Of a DNA stretch of 64,000 bases, positions 15,643 to 25,080 are shown in pieces. Within the stretch, counting starts at the first letter, position 1; each line of letters begins with the position of its first letter. The translations under genes and the position numbers were made by a program. The stretch is taken from contig CAWEGV010000008.1 of assembly GCA_963808615.1 (NCBI GenBank), forward strand, positions 5,974 to 69,973, read 5' to 3'. This stretch comes from Palsa-504 sp963808615. GTDB taxonomy: Bacteria > Actinomycetota > Actinomycetes > Streptosporangiales > Streptosporangiaceae. A model generated the notes under the pieces. It was not told where the DNA came from. It ran no database searches and was given only the letters and a program-made list of their open reading frames with translations.

Positions 15643-15854
15643 CTACGCCCCCTCTTGCGCGCTGCGTGGTTCTCTTCCGGTCAAAAACGGCAATGCCGGA
15701 TGCTGGCGACAACGATAGCATGAGGGCGAATATCCTTGATCTCGTACGTTGCTCGCCACACGACTGGCCTCAATATTGTCCGCCCACCGGTTTCAGTGAT
15801 GCAGACCGGCCATCTCGGGCCAGTCGAACCGCGACGAATCGGTCAGCTAACGCG

Positions 15855-15989
15855 ACTAGCGGTGGTTTGTTGAGACCGGAGCGCTGATATGCACTTTCCT
15901 GCTTCCACCTGCGCAGATGCTTTCCCTCGGCGGCGGACTCACGAGGCCGTGACCTGCACCCTTCCCTGATCTAACAAACCACCGCTAGT
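15855..15989. repeat. Miniature inverted-repeat element, copy 1
   Basis: Identical over all 135 bp to 17163-17297. The 127-bp core (15859-15985) begins GCGGTGGTTTGTT and ends with its exact inverse, a 13-bp terminal inverted repeat, and is flanked on both sides by TA. That is the structure of a Tc1/IS630-type MITE with TA target duplication. It has no coding capacity of its own. The last bases supply the TAG stop of the adjacent transposase gene. Confidence 0.85.
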
Positions 15990-17109
15990 GCTCTGTAAGA
16001 CCCTTTGCTTTAGTCTTCGCGTGGTTGATGCTGGTGAGGATCTCATCTGCGTCTTTGGTCCAGGCAAATGGCCGGGGGTGCTCGTTCCAGTGATCGATGA
16101 ACGCGCCGATGGCCGCGGTCAGCTCGCTGACCGAGCGGAACGAGCCGCGGCGGATGGCCTGGCGGGTGATGATCGAGAAGAAGCACTCGACCAGGTTGAG
16201 CCAGGAGCAGGACGTGGGCGTGAAGTGCAGCGTGATCCGCTGGTTCTCCGGCCTGGCTAGCCAGTCGCGTACGTCCTGGTGCTTGTGCGTGGCGTAGTTG
16301 TCGCAGATCACGTGCAGCTCGATGCCCGGGTACGCCCGCGCGACCTGCTTGAGGAACTTGCCGAACTCCTGGTGCCGGTGCCGCGGGTAGCAGGCATCAG
16401 TCACCTGACCGGTGGCCACGTTCAGGGCGGCGAACAGGCTGACCACGCCGTGCCGGGCGTAATCGTGGGTCTGCCGCTCGGGGATGCCGGGCCGCAGCGG
16501 CAGGATCGGCTGAGTCCGCTCCAGCGCCTGGCACTGGGACTTCTCATCCAGGCACACCACGACCGCGTTGTCCGGCGGAGCCAGGTACAGGCCGACGACG
16601 TCGCGGACCTTCGCGTCCAGCTGCGGGTCGGTGGAGAACTTGAACCCCTCGGTGCGGTGCGGCTGCAGGCAGAACCGGTGCCACACGCGGATCACGCTGT
16701 CGTGGCTGACCGCCAGCTTCCGGGCGGTGCGCAGCCAGTCCGCCAGCCGCCGCGCCGACCAGTGCGTGACCCCCTGCGCCCGCAGCGACTCCGGCGGCGG
16801 GGTAACAGTCGCGGCCAGGATCTCGCAGACCGCCTCCCCGGTCAGCACCGTCACCGGCCCGCCGCCGCGCGGGGCGTCCTCCAGCCCGGCCAGCCCCGAC
16901 TCGGCATATTGCCGCCGCCACTTAATCACCGTCGGCTCGGTGCAGCCCGCCCGCTCGGCAATCTGCGCGCCAGTCAGCCCGTCCGCGGCCAGCAGCACGA
17001 TCCGGGCCCGCTCCACCACCCGCGCCGGAACCCCCTTCGACCGGGCGCGCCGCTCCAGCTCCGCCCGGTCCGGATCAGGCACCATCAGGACACGCACGCG
17101 ATTCGGCAT
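15985..17109 (-). CDS. IS630-family transposase, apparently intact
   Basis: A 374-residue protein with an N-terminal helix-turn-helix region (LTGAQIAERAGCTEPTVIKW), a linker HTH, and a DDE superfamily endonuclease core. The triad is visible: first Asp in VVVCLDEKSQ, second in HVICDNYATHKH, and Glu in SWLNLVECFFS. The length is normal for the family and no interruption is seen. Its TAG stop overlaps the end of MITE copy 1, showing that the present boundary arose by insertion or recombination. Confidence 0.9.
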   Translation of the reverse strand: MPNRVRVLMVPDPDRAELERRARSKGVPARVVERARIVLLAADGLTGAQIAERAGCTEPTVIKWRRQYAESGLAGLEDAPRGGGPVTVLTGEAVCEILAATVTPPPESLRAQGVTHWSARRLADWLRTARKLAVSHDSVIRVWHRFCLQPHRTEGFKFSTDPQLDAKVRDVVGLYLAPPDNAVVVCLDEKSQCQALERTQPILPLRPGIPERQTHDYARHGVVSLFAALNVATGQVTDACYPRHRHQEFGKFLKQVARAYPGIELHVICDNYATHKHQDVRDWLARPENQRITLHFTPTSCSWLNLVECFFSIITRQAIRRGSFRSVSELTAAIGAFIDHWNEHPRPFAWTKDADEILTSINHAKTKAKGLTEH

Positions 17110-17164
17110 ACGCCATTGTCCCGCGTTTCCGCGGAAACATAAAGAGAAACACGCGTCAAAACAC
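15988..17164 (-). mobile_element. IS630-family element between two MITE copies
   Basis: The element is bounded by TA dinucleotides (15986-15987 and 17165-17166). Its ends start GTGCTCTG and, inverted, GTGTTTTG: short imperfect inverted repeats. It contains a single transposase gene. TA duplication and one-ORF structure fit IS630. Each boundary TA is shared with a flanking MITE, so the order is TA-MITE-TA-IS630-TA-MITE-TA. Confidence 0.8.
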
Positions 17165-17297
17165 TAGCGGTGGTTTGTTGAGACCGGAGCGCTGATATGC
17201 ACTTTCCTGCTTCCACCTGCGCAGATGCTTTCCCTCGGCGGCGGACTCACGAGGCCGTGACCTGCACCCTTCCCTGATCTAACAAACCACCGCTAGT
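17163..17297. repeat. Miniature inverted-repeat element, copy 2
   Basis: Base-for-base identical to 15855-15989 and in the same orientation. The core is 17167-17293, flanked by TA at 17165-17166 and 17294-17295. Perfect identity implies very recent duplication, mobilisation or gene conversion. Confidence 0.85.
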
Positions 17298-17550
17298 AGT
17301 GGCTCGTTGGCGCCCCATAGGGTATGCCAGCCGACGGACATGGGAGCAGGTCCTGCCCGACATCGGGGCTGGGTGCCGGATGGTGCGCGGGCCGACGGCC
17401 CGCCGGGGTTGTCCGGGCTGCCGGATCTGCTTAGAGGGCCGCCCGGTGCATGTGCGCCGGGTGCGGGGTGACAGGCTGGCCAGAGTAATTGCCGAGGGGC
17501 GGGCTCCTGCCGTGGTGGCGGGCGCCGGGTCCGGGATGAAGAAGGTCACG

Positions 17551-17754
17551 ATGGCGCAGGGCACGGTGAAGTGGTTCAACGGCGACAAGGGATACGGCTT
17601 CATTGCTGTGGAGGGCGGCCCGGATGTGTTCGTGCATTTCAGCGCGATCACCGGTGGCGGCTACCGCAGCCTGGATGAGGGACAGAAGGTCGAGTTCGAC
17701 ATCACGCAAGGCCAGAAGGGACCCCAGGCGGAGAACGTAAGGGTCATCGGCTGA
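17551..17754 (+). CDS. Cold-shock domain protein
   Basis: A 67-residue single OB-fold protein starting MAQGTVKWFNGDKGYGFI (RNP1-like) and containing DVFVHFSAI (RNP2-like), the full CspA signature. It binds single-stranded nucleic acid and acts as an RNA chaperone. ATG 17551 is preceded by AAGAAGG. An upstream open extension to 17299 lacks similarity and was not used. The roughly 250-bp leader between the MITE and the start carries no gene and may be its long 5' UTR, which is common for csp genes. Confidence 0.92.
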   Translation: MAQGTVKWFNGDKGYGFIAVEGGPDVFVHFSAITGGGYRSLDEGQKVEFDITQGQKGPQAENVRVIG

Positions 17755-17872
17755 CACACCGGCCGGGATCACCTCCCCGGGTGCTGCGCGAGAACGGCGA
17801 TCCAGCCCAGCCCGGCACCGCCGCCCCCGCCTTTCGTTCGCCGGGGGTTATGGGTGGGGCGACGGGGCGGCG

Positions 17873-19153
17873 TCAGGCGATGTGCTCGTCGAGCCAGTCG
17901 AACATGCGCTGCTCGGTGAGCTCGCGTGCCATCGGCTGGCAGTGGTAGCTCGCGCCTTCCTCCTGCGTGAAGCGCGCGAGCGTCGAGCCGGGCACGAGCG
18001 CGGCGAGTTCGGCGGGCTGACCGCAGAAAAACTGCTCGCCGTCCGGGTCGATAATGTAGAGCGGTGTCGTGACCTGCCCGGCGACGCCGGTCACGTCGTA
18101 CTTGGCGACCTCGTCGAGCACGGCGGAGTAGCCTTCCACGCCGTAGGGACGGGCCCGGAACGCCCAGGTCTTGCGGGCGGCCTCCGCCCCGGGTGCGGCC
18201 ATGGCCTGGCGCATGTACTGGTCGAAGGTGGCCTTGTCTCCGGAGCGGTAGAGGTCGAGCATCTGCGGTGGCAGGTGGTTGAACCAGGTGTGGCCCACGT
18301 TCACCACGCCGCCGTCGGCGATCGCCGCCGCGAACCGGTGCTCGAAGGCGAGCGCGCGCGCCACCCAGTATCCGGCCTGGCTCACGCCGTACAGCGCTAG
18401 CTTCGAGGCGTCCACGTCGTCACGCGCGAGGAGGAAGCCGACCACGGGCGTGAGGACCTTCTCCCAGTCGTAGCGGAACGGGATGTCCCGCTCGAACAGC
18501 ATCGACTGCTGCCCGGGGCCGTCGAACAGCAGCACGTTGTAGCCGCGCTCGAGACCTCCCTCGGCGCCCTCACACCAGCATCCGCTGATCGAGCCGTCGC
18601 TGCCGTTGTTCATGACGAGGGTCGGGCGCTTCACGCCGGAGTCGTCGGGACGGAACAGCCATCCCGGCATGCTTGACCCCTCGTAGGGGATGTCGACGCG
18701 CTCGACGGGCCACCGGGTGTTCGCCACGAAGCCCTCCCACGCCGCGCGGTGGGCGCGGAAGGCGGGCAGCAGCTTGGTGGTGTCGCCGTCGAGGCCGTCG
18801 ATCGAGTTGACGGCGACCGCGAAGTAGTCCGCGGCGCGCAGGTACGCACGCGCGGCGCTGACGCGGTGGCCGGCGACGGCGGATGCCTCGGCGATCGCCG
18901 CGATACGCTCGCCGAGCGCGACCCAGGCGCCGAACCATCCGGCCCGGTCGCCGGGCTGGACCGACGCCACGGCGGCCAGCACCTCCCCGACGTCGGACCC
19001 GCCGCGGGAAGACTTGCCGAGGATCGTACGAACGGTGAAGTCCCAATCTCCGGCGCCGGTGTAGAAGCCGGCGGCGTACACCTCATGCGAGGCGGTGCCG
19101 TGATGGTCGAGCTTGCTGGTGGCCAGGGCCATGTCGGTGGTGTTCGTGGTCAT
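17873..19153 (-). CDS. Alpha/beta hydrolase with helical N-terminal domain
   Basis: A 426-residue protein. About 150 N-terminal residues are helical and precede an alpha/beta hydrolase core. The nucleophile elbow GVSQAGYW lies near residue 258, the acid is probably in YIIDPDGEQFF, and the His in GASYHCQPM near the C-terminus. This layout matches the esterase/C-C hydrolase group that includes 2,6-dihydropseudooxynicotine hydrolase. The substrate cannot be inferred. ATG 19153 follows GGAGAG. The gene lies 44 bp after a membrane protein gene on the same strand, so the two are likely co-transcribed. Confidence 0.8.
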   Translation of the reverse strand: MTTNTTDMALATSKLDHHGTASHEVYAAGFYTGAGDWDFTVRTILGKSSRGGSDVGEVLAAVASVQPGDRAGWFGAWVALGERIAAIAEASAVAGHRVSAARAYLRAADYFAVAVNSIDGLDGDTTKLLPAFRAHRAAWEGFVANTRWPVERVDIPYEGSSMPGWLFRPDDSGVKRPTLVMNNGSDGSISGCWCEGAEGGLERGYNVLLFDGPGQQSMLFERDIPFRYDWEKVLTPVVGFLLARDDVDASKLALYGVSQAGYWVARALAFEHRFAAAIADGGVVNVGHTWFNHLPPQMLDLYRSGDKATFDQYMRQAMAAPGAEAARKTWAFRARPYGVEGYSAVLDEVAKYDVTGVAGQVTTPLYIIDPDGEQFFCGQPAELAALVPGSTLARFTQEEGASYHCQPMARELTEQRMFDWLDEHIA

Positions 19154-19197
19154 GGTGTCTCTCCTGGTACTTGATCTGGTCGTGGGCCCGGCGCCGG

Positions 19198-19704
19198 TCA
19201 GTGAGCCGCTGGCACCGCGGGCTGGTCCGCGCCGCGCGGCTGCGGCGCGTGGGCGCTCTGGGCGATCGTGCGCTTGGTGACGGAGTACGCCCGGTAGGCC
19301 GCGAGAACGGGGACGCCCCAGTCGAGCAGGAGGCGGAATACCGGGGCGCCGCTGCCGACGTACGCCGCCGCGAAGTGGCCGGCGCCAATGGCGAGCACGG
19401 CGATCCCCCACGCGAGGCTGATGCGGCGGTTGACGCCGCGGAACTGCGGGCTCTTCCAGTACTGCTGCGGCACGCTGCCACGGGCGAACTGCTCGGTGAA
19501 CGGGAAGGAGAAGCTCGTGGCGAGGATGAACGCGCCGAGGGCGAGGCTTGCCACCCCGCGCGCGTAGGGCTCCAACGCCGTCGCGGCGCCGCGTCCGGCG
19601 GTGAAGCCGACCACCGTGAATACGGCGAGGATGACGAGCTGCACGACGGACAGGATCTTGACACCGCCGCGGGCGGCGGTGACGGCGATGATCGCGACCG
19701 CCAC
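19198..19704 (-). CDS. Hypothetical membrane protein, 5' end probably lost
   Basis: 168 residues with about four hydrophobic helices (for example LSVVQLVILAVFTVVGFTAG and LAWGIAVLAIGAGHFAAAYV). The nominal GTG 19704 cuts into helix 1, whose sequence continues upstream in frame as RALGWAAAAGLA to about 19740. There the sequence switches abruptly to the truncated LAL regulator on the opposite strand. The true start was therefore probably removed by the same deletion. Family not recognised; it sits in front of the alpha/beta hydrolase. Confidence 0.6.
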   Translation of the reverse strand: MAVAIIAVTAARGGVKILSVVQLVILAVFTVVGFTAGRGAATALEPYARGVASLALGAFILATSFSFPFTEQFARGSVPQQYWKSPQFRGVNRRISLAWGIAVLAIGAGHFAAAYVGSGAPVFRLLLDWGVPVLAAYRAYSVTKRTIAQSAHAPQPRGADQPAVPAAH

Positions 19705-19739
19705 GGCGAGGCCGGCGGCGGCCGCCCAGCCGAGGGCAC

Positions 19740-21623
19740 GCGCTGGCCGTGCTCGGCGACACCTGGAGCACCAGTGGCGCCGCGGCGGCCATCGGAGGAG
19801 TGCGTGATGCCGATGCCGCGATTGCCGTGCTGAGCGACGAAGGGCTGGTGCGGATCGACCGGACCGCGGCGGTCCCGCGGATCCGGATCTTCCACGCCGT
19901 CATCCGTGCGGCGGTGTACGACGGCATCCCTCTCGCGCAGCGCCTGAGCCTGCACAGCGCGGCGGCCGCGCGGCTTCCCGCGGCCGGCGACCGCCTGCTG
20001 CACCGGGTCGCGGCATCCGCCGCACCCGGCGAGGCGATCGCCCGCGACCTCGAGGCACACGCCGACGGGCTGCACGAACGGCAGCAGTACCGCGAGGCCG
20101 CGCGGTTCCTGCGGCACGCGGCACAGGCCTCCGCCGACCCGCGGGAAGCAGAGCGGCGCTGGCTCGACGCCGGCTTCGAGTCCATCCTCGCGCACGATCT
20201 CGACGAGGCGGCGCACATCACGGCGGACGCCGAGGAAAGCCCTCAGCGGCGGATCGTGGCGGCGCAGCTGTTCGCCGTCACCAAAGACTGGGTCCGAGCC
20301 GCGCGGCTGCTCGATCCGCTCACCGGTGACGCCATCGCCGCGATGCCTGCGCGCAACGCCTACCGCGCGCGGGTGCTACGAGGCTGGTCGATCGTGGCCA
20401 CGGGCCGCGACCCCAGGACGGCGCTGCCCGACCTCGAGGCCGCGCGCGCATCGGCCGTGCAGGATCCCGCGATGCACGCCACCCTCACCTTCGCATACGG
20501 CCAGGCACAGGCGTCGCTCACCGGGGAAGGCGACCTGTGGGGCTTCGAGTCCCAGCGCGGCGTCGACCGTGTCGCGCTGTCGGCATCGACCGCCGGGCTG
20601 GTGCGGCTCTCATGGCGCGGGACGGTGTATGCCCTGACGGGAACGAGCCGCGAGGCGATCGACGACCTCTCGCTCGTCGCGGCCCGGATCGGCGACGGGA
20701 CGATCGGCTTCGGCGAGGGGGTCGTCCACTCGCTGCTCGGCTTCGCCCAGTGGATGGCGGGCGAATGGCGCCGCGCATCCATCAGCATGGGCCTGCCACT
20801 CGTTTCGCCGCTCGGTGCGCCACACCCCGTCGCTCTCGCCGTGACGCCGCTGGCCGCGGTGGTGACGGGCGAACCGGTCGGCCCTGCGATTGCGCGCAGC
20901 CGCGCGGCGCGGATCGCAGGACCCCTGCCCGGTGCCGTGTACTGCGGTGACATGGCAGACGTTGCCGCGCTCGCCTTCGCGGGCACCGACGCCGAGCGCC
21001 GGGGCTGGCGCGCGCAGCGCATCGCTGACTTCGGCGACCCCCTGGTACACGCGGACGGTGCGGTGCCATACCTGTGGATCGTCACACATGGCATCGGTGC
21101 CGCCTGGGCGGGCGACACGGCCGCAGTCGACGAATGGGCCGGCCACCTCGCCGCGCTGGAGGGAGGCCCCTGGCGCGAGCAGGCCGTGGCCTGGCTGCGG
21201 GCCCTGGCCGCCGGCACGCGCGGCGAGCCGGACGCAGACGCCCTGCTCGCAGCGGGCGAGCTTCGGGGGATCGCGTCGTTCGAGGCGCTGTTGCGGGCGG
21301 CCGCCGCGACGGCCGAGGGGCATCCAGCCGCGGAGCGGGCGCGCGCGGAGGCCGAAGCGGCCCTTCGAGGTCTCGGCGCGGGCGCGCACGCGGCGCGCCT
21401 GCTGCCAGCCGCTGCAGGCGCCGCGGCCGCCGACCCGCTGGCTGTGCTGTCAGATCGCGAGCGGGACGTCGTGACGCTGCTGCTGGAGGGCCTCAGCTAC
21501 GCGCAGATCGCGCGCGAGCTGTACGTGACCCGCAGCACGGTCGCGTTCCACCTGTCGAACGCCTACGCGAAGACCGGCACCACGTCACGGCATGAGCTCG
21601 TGCAGCTCGTGCGAGCAGCGTGA
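19740..21623 (+). pseudogene. LuxR-family LAL-type regulator lacking its ATPase half
   Basis: About 627 residues. The frame opens with ALAVLGDTWSTSG, the middle of a large ATP-binding LuxR (LAL) protein, without a plausible start, then runs through the helical repeat region. It ends in an intact LuxR helix-turn-helix (LSDRERDVVTLLLEGLSYAQ to TSRHELVQLVRAA). The N-terminal Walker ATPase (usually about 250-300 residues) is absent. The upstream junction at about 19740 abuts the truncated membrane gene on the other strand, so one deletion seems to have removed both 5' ends and their promoters. The DNA-binding end could still fold if expressed from the internal GTG 19749. Confidence 0.75.
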
Positions 21624-21726
21624 GAACGTCGAGACCGGCCGGCCGCACATCTGAGTCAGGCCGGGGCCGGCGTGACACCGCTGCCAAGCGCGGGACACGA
21701 ACATGAACCGAGGGGATAGACCCAGA

Positions 21727-23121
21727 ATGACCAACTCAGACGAGCCGGGTGAGCATGCGCATGACGCAACCGGATCACCGTGGCAGCCCGGCCGGAGGTT
21801 CGCGCCGGGTCTCAGCCGACGCCGGTTCCTGCAATACACGGGGCTCGGCGCCGCGGCGGCCGTGACCGCCGGCTGCAGTTCGGCGGCGGCGTCCAAGGCG
21901 CTGCCGGTGGGCTGGAGCGGGACCATCGCCGACGTCAAGCACGTGGTGATCCTGATGCAGGAGAACCGGTCCTTCGACCACTACTTCGGGACGCTCCGGG
22001 GAGTTCGCGGCTTCGGCGACAAGCAGATCCTGACCTACCCGAACGGGACCAACATCTTCCAGCAGCCCGACAAGGCTCGCAGTGACCTCGGGTACCTGCT
22101 CCCCTACAACCTCACCGACCAGGTGGAAGACCACGGCGTTGTTTATCACCTATGACGAGCACGACGGGTTCTTCGATCACCAGCTCCCGCCCGCCCCCGA
22201 GGCAAGCATCGTCGACGAGCACATCGGGGGCCTGCCGATCGGCCCCGGGACCCGGGTCCCGATGCTCATCTGCTCGCCATGGACCCGAGGCGGCTACGTG
22301 GATTCCAACGTTTACGACCACACCTCGATGCTCCAGTTCCTCGCCGCCTGGACCGGGGTGAAGCCGGCCAACGTCACCTCGTGGCGGGCGTCCGTGACCG
22401 GCGACCTGACCACAGCGTTCGACTTCGGGCGCCCGGACTTCTCGATCCCAGCGAACATCCCCACGCTCGACCAGACCTGGGCGCTGACCCAGCTGACCGG
22501 CGGGTCGACGAAGCCTCCGGCCCAGGGCGCCCAGAAGATGCCGTCCCAGGAGCCCGGCACCCGGCCGCACCGCCCAAGCAACTATCAGCTGCACGCCGAT
22601 GTGACCGTGAACCGCACGACCAGCCAGGTCACCGCCGCGCTGACCAACACAGGCAAGGTCGGCGCTTCCTTCGTCGTTTACCCGGATAACTACCTGACCT
22701 TCGGCGCCGCGCCGTTCACGGTGCTTCCTTCCGCCCCGCGCTCCTACGTCTGGGACGCGACGCTGACCGCCGGAAAGTACGCCTTCTCGGTCTACGGGCC
22801 TGACGGGTTCCTGGCCAGCTTCGCCGGGCAGGTTGCCCCGGCCGGCCAGAACAACGGCCCGGTCCCGGTCGTCGCCGCCACCCCGCGGTCCAGGGCAGGC
22901 AGCACGGTCGTCGAGCTCACGCTGGCCAACGAGGGCCAGGAGGCGATCATCTACACCCTGACCCCGAACGACTACCAGGGCCGCACCCAGACGGTCACCG
23001 TGAAAGCCGGCAACTCCTCGACCATCAGCTGGCCGACCGATCAGTACGGCTACTACGACACTGTGATAACCGCCAACGCCCCGACGGCTTCCGCCGCCGC
23101 TACGCGGGCCGCATCGCCTGA
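21727..23121 (+). pseudogene. Phospholipase C / alkaline phosphatase family enzyme, internally deleted
   Basis: The N-terminus carries a Tat signal (LSRRRFLQYTGLG) with a lipobox-like AGCSS and the catalytic MQENRSFDHYFGTLRG. At about 22115-22140 the frame changes and the sequence jumps from LLPYNLTDQ to ALFITYDEHDGFFDH. That deletes an estimated 200 residues of catalytic domain. The C-terminal DUF756-like repeats follow, and a one-base loss in a C-run at about 23077 shifts the last residues (DGFRRRYAGRIA, stop at 23119-23121). Start ATG 21727 has GAGGGGA upstream. Intact relatives are secreted phospholipases. Confidence 0.8.
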
Positions 23122-23271
23122 ACGGCGACATCAACGCGGCGTGCAATGGTCACCACCGCCTGGCCGAGGTGCCGGCGTGAGCCCTGAAATAGCAACGGCC
23201 GGCGCGGGGTTTATTACCTGTGCACTATGCGCCCGCAGCCAGCGCGCGCCATTCTCAGCGAAGGACCCGCC

Positions 23272-23742
23272 GTGTCAGACGACTACCGCAAGGACCCCGA
23301 GGCCATCTCCCGGCTGACGCCGGAGCAGTACCAGGTCACCCAGCAAGACGGCACCGAGCCTGCGTTCCGCAACCAGTACTGGGACAACAAAGAGCCCGGC
23401 CTCTACGTCGACGTCGTGTCCGGCGAGCCGCTGTTCGCCTCGGTCCACAAGTTCGACAGCCACACCGGGTGGCCCAGCTTCACGGTCCCGGTCGAGCCGG
23501 GCAACGTGGTCGAGCACCGGGACTTCAAGCACTTGATAATCAGGACCGAGGTCCGCTCCGCCCACGGCGACAGCCACCTGGGCCACGTCTTCCGCGACGG
23601 ACCCAGGGAAGCAGGGGGCCTGCGCTATTGCATCAACTCCGCCGCCTTGCGCTTTATCCCGCTCGATGACCTGGACCGGGAAGGCTACGGCGGTTACCGC
23701 AAGCTGTTCGAACCCGCCCACGACAGCAGGGACGCATCATGA
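23272..23742 (+). CDS. msrB: Peptide-methionine (R)-S-oxide reductase MsrB
   Basis: Reduces methionine-R-sulfoxide in proteins. About 156 residues in the SelR fold: SHTGWPSFT, DSHLGHVF and the catalytic Cys near residue 120 in RYCINSAALRF. The zinc-binding CxxC pairs found in many MsrB proteins are absent (GEPLFAS replaces the first), so it is the zinc-free form. GTG 23272 follows AAGGA; a longer frame from 23227 adds residues outside the family. Its stop overlaps the msrA start by 4 bp. Confidence 0.93.
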   Translation: MSDDYRKDPEAISRLTPEQYQVTQQDGTEPAFRNQYWDNKEPGLYVDVVSGEPLFASVHKFDSHTGWPSFTVPVEPGNVVEHRDFKHLIIRTEVRSAHGDSHLGHVFRDGPREAGGLRYCINSAALRFIPLDDLDREGYGGYRKLFEPAHDSRDAS

Positions 23743-24254
23743 CGACCGAGAAGGCCATCCTCGCCGGCGGCTGTTTCTGGGGTATGCAGGACCTCATCCG
23801 CAAGCTCCCCGGCGTGATCTCGACCCGGGTCGGCTACACCGGCGGCGACGTACCGAACGCGACCTACCGGAACCACCCCGGCCACGCCGAGGCGATCGAG
23901 ATCATCTTCGACCCGGACCGGATCTCCTACCGGGACCTGCTTGAGTTCTTCTTCCAGGTCCACGACCCGACCACGGTGAACCGGCAGGGCAACGACATCG
24001 GGACCAGCTACCGGTCGGCCATCTTCTACCTCAGCGACGCGCAGAAGCAGACGGCCAAGGACACGATCGCCGACGTCGACGCCTCCGGCCTGTGGCCGGG
24101 CAAGGTGGTCACCGAGGTGTCCCCCGCCGGGCCGTTCTGGGAGGCCGAGCCTGAGCATCAGGACTACCTGGAGCGTTACCCCGACGGGTACACATGCCAT
24201 TTCGTCCGGCCGGGCTGGAAGCTGCCGCACCGCACGGACCAGGTCACATCCTGA
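23739..24254 (+). CDS. msrA: Peptide-methionine (S)-S-oxide reductase MsrA
   Basis: 171 residues with the catalytic motif GGCFWG (Cys12) and the family blocks GYTGGDVPNATYRNHPGHAE and FFQVHDPTT. It reduces methionine-S-sulfoxide, complementary to MsrB. Coupling to msrB through the ATGA overlap ensures joint production for repair of oxidised proteins. Length is normal and no defects are seen. Confidence 0.95.
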   Translation: MTTEKAILAGGCFWGMQDLIRKLPGVISTRVGYTGGDVPNATYRNHPGHAEAIEIIFDPDRISYRDLLEFFFQVHDPTTVNRQGNDIGTSYRSAIFYLSDAQKQTAKDTIADVDASGLWPGKVVTEVSPAGPFWEAEPEHQDYLERYPDGYTCHFVRPGWKLPHRTDQVTS

Positions 24255-24291
24255 GTTCCTGGCTCGGAGTCAGGCGGCCAGGACCGGGTGG

Positions 24292-25011
24292 TCAGGCCCG
24301 GGCCAGGCTGAGCTGGGCGGCGGTGTTGCGGGTGATCGCGGCCGCGTCGTCGGCGGTCGTGATCAGCGTACAGCCGGCCACGCGGTACCGGCGAGCGGTG
24401 GCGCCCTCGGTGGCGTGCACCCCGACGGGCTTACCCGCGGCGGCGCAGCCCGCCCAGACGCGCTGCAGGGCCGGTTTCAGCACCGGGTCATCCGGGTCGA
24501 GCTCACAGCCCAGCGACAGCGACAGGTCCCGGGGGCCGACATAGAGGCCGTCGACACCGTCGACGGCCAGGGTCGCGTCGAGCTCCGCGAGAGCTTCGGC
24601 CGACTCGGCCATGACCAGGCAGAACGGTTCGGCAGCGGCCAGCACGCCGCCCGCTGACCGGTACCCGGTGGGCGGGTAGCGGACTGCGCCGGCCGCCTGG
24701 CGAGCCTGGGCGGCCGAGTCGATGTTCGGCACGATGACACCTTCGCAGCCCAGGTCGAGAGCCCGCCCGATATCGGCGGCGTGCGCGTGCCGGACCCGGG
24801 CGATGGGCGTCGCCCCCGCCAGCCGGATCGCACTTGTCATCCCGGGCAGGTCAGCTTCGGTGGCCCCGCCGTGCTGCAGGTCGATCACCACGTAGTCCAG
24901 GCCCGCGGCGGCCAGCAACCGCACGCTGAGCGCCGACGGGATCACCGACCAGGCGCCGTACAAAGGCTCACGGGCGACGAGCCGGGAACGGAAGGCAGGA
25001 GTCATGGGCAT
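24292..25011 (-). CDS. HpcH/HpaI-family aldolase
   Basis: 239 residues in the TIM-barrel HpcH/HpaI aldolase family. Visible landmarks are YVVIDLQHGGATEADL (metal and base region), LGCEGVIVPNIDSAAQA, and DGVDGLYVGPRDLSLSLG. Relatives cleave 2-keto-3-deoxy sugar acids or 4-hydroxy-2-ketoheptanedioate, releasing pyruvate. The exact substrate is unclear. ATG 25011 gives the expected N-terminus. Convergent with msrA. Confidence 0.85.
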   Translation of the reverse strand: MPMTPAFRSRLVAREPLYGAWSVIPSALSVRLLAAAGLDYVVIDLQHGGATEADLPGMTSAIRLAGATPIARVRHAHAADIGRALDLGCEGVIVPNIDSAAQARQAAGAVRYPPTGYRSAGGVLAAAEPFCLVMAESAEALAELDATLAVDGVDGLYVGPRDLSLSLGCELDPDDPVLKPALQRVWAGCAAAGKPVGVHATEGATARRYRVAGCTLITTADDAAAITRNTAAQLSLARA

Positions 25012-25080
25012 GGGGCCAGCCTATGAGCGGCATCGTTGCAACCCGGCCAACCCGGACTCCGCAGCCTGGCTCCGTACGGG

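Noticed and set aside
17299..17550. N-terminal extension of the cold-shock protein
   Set aside because: Cold-shock proteins are about 67 residues; the extension has no similarity and begins at the MITE edge.
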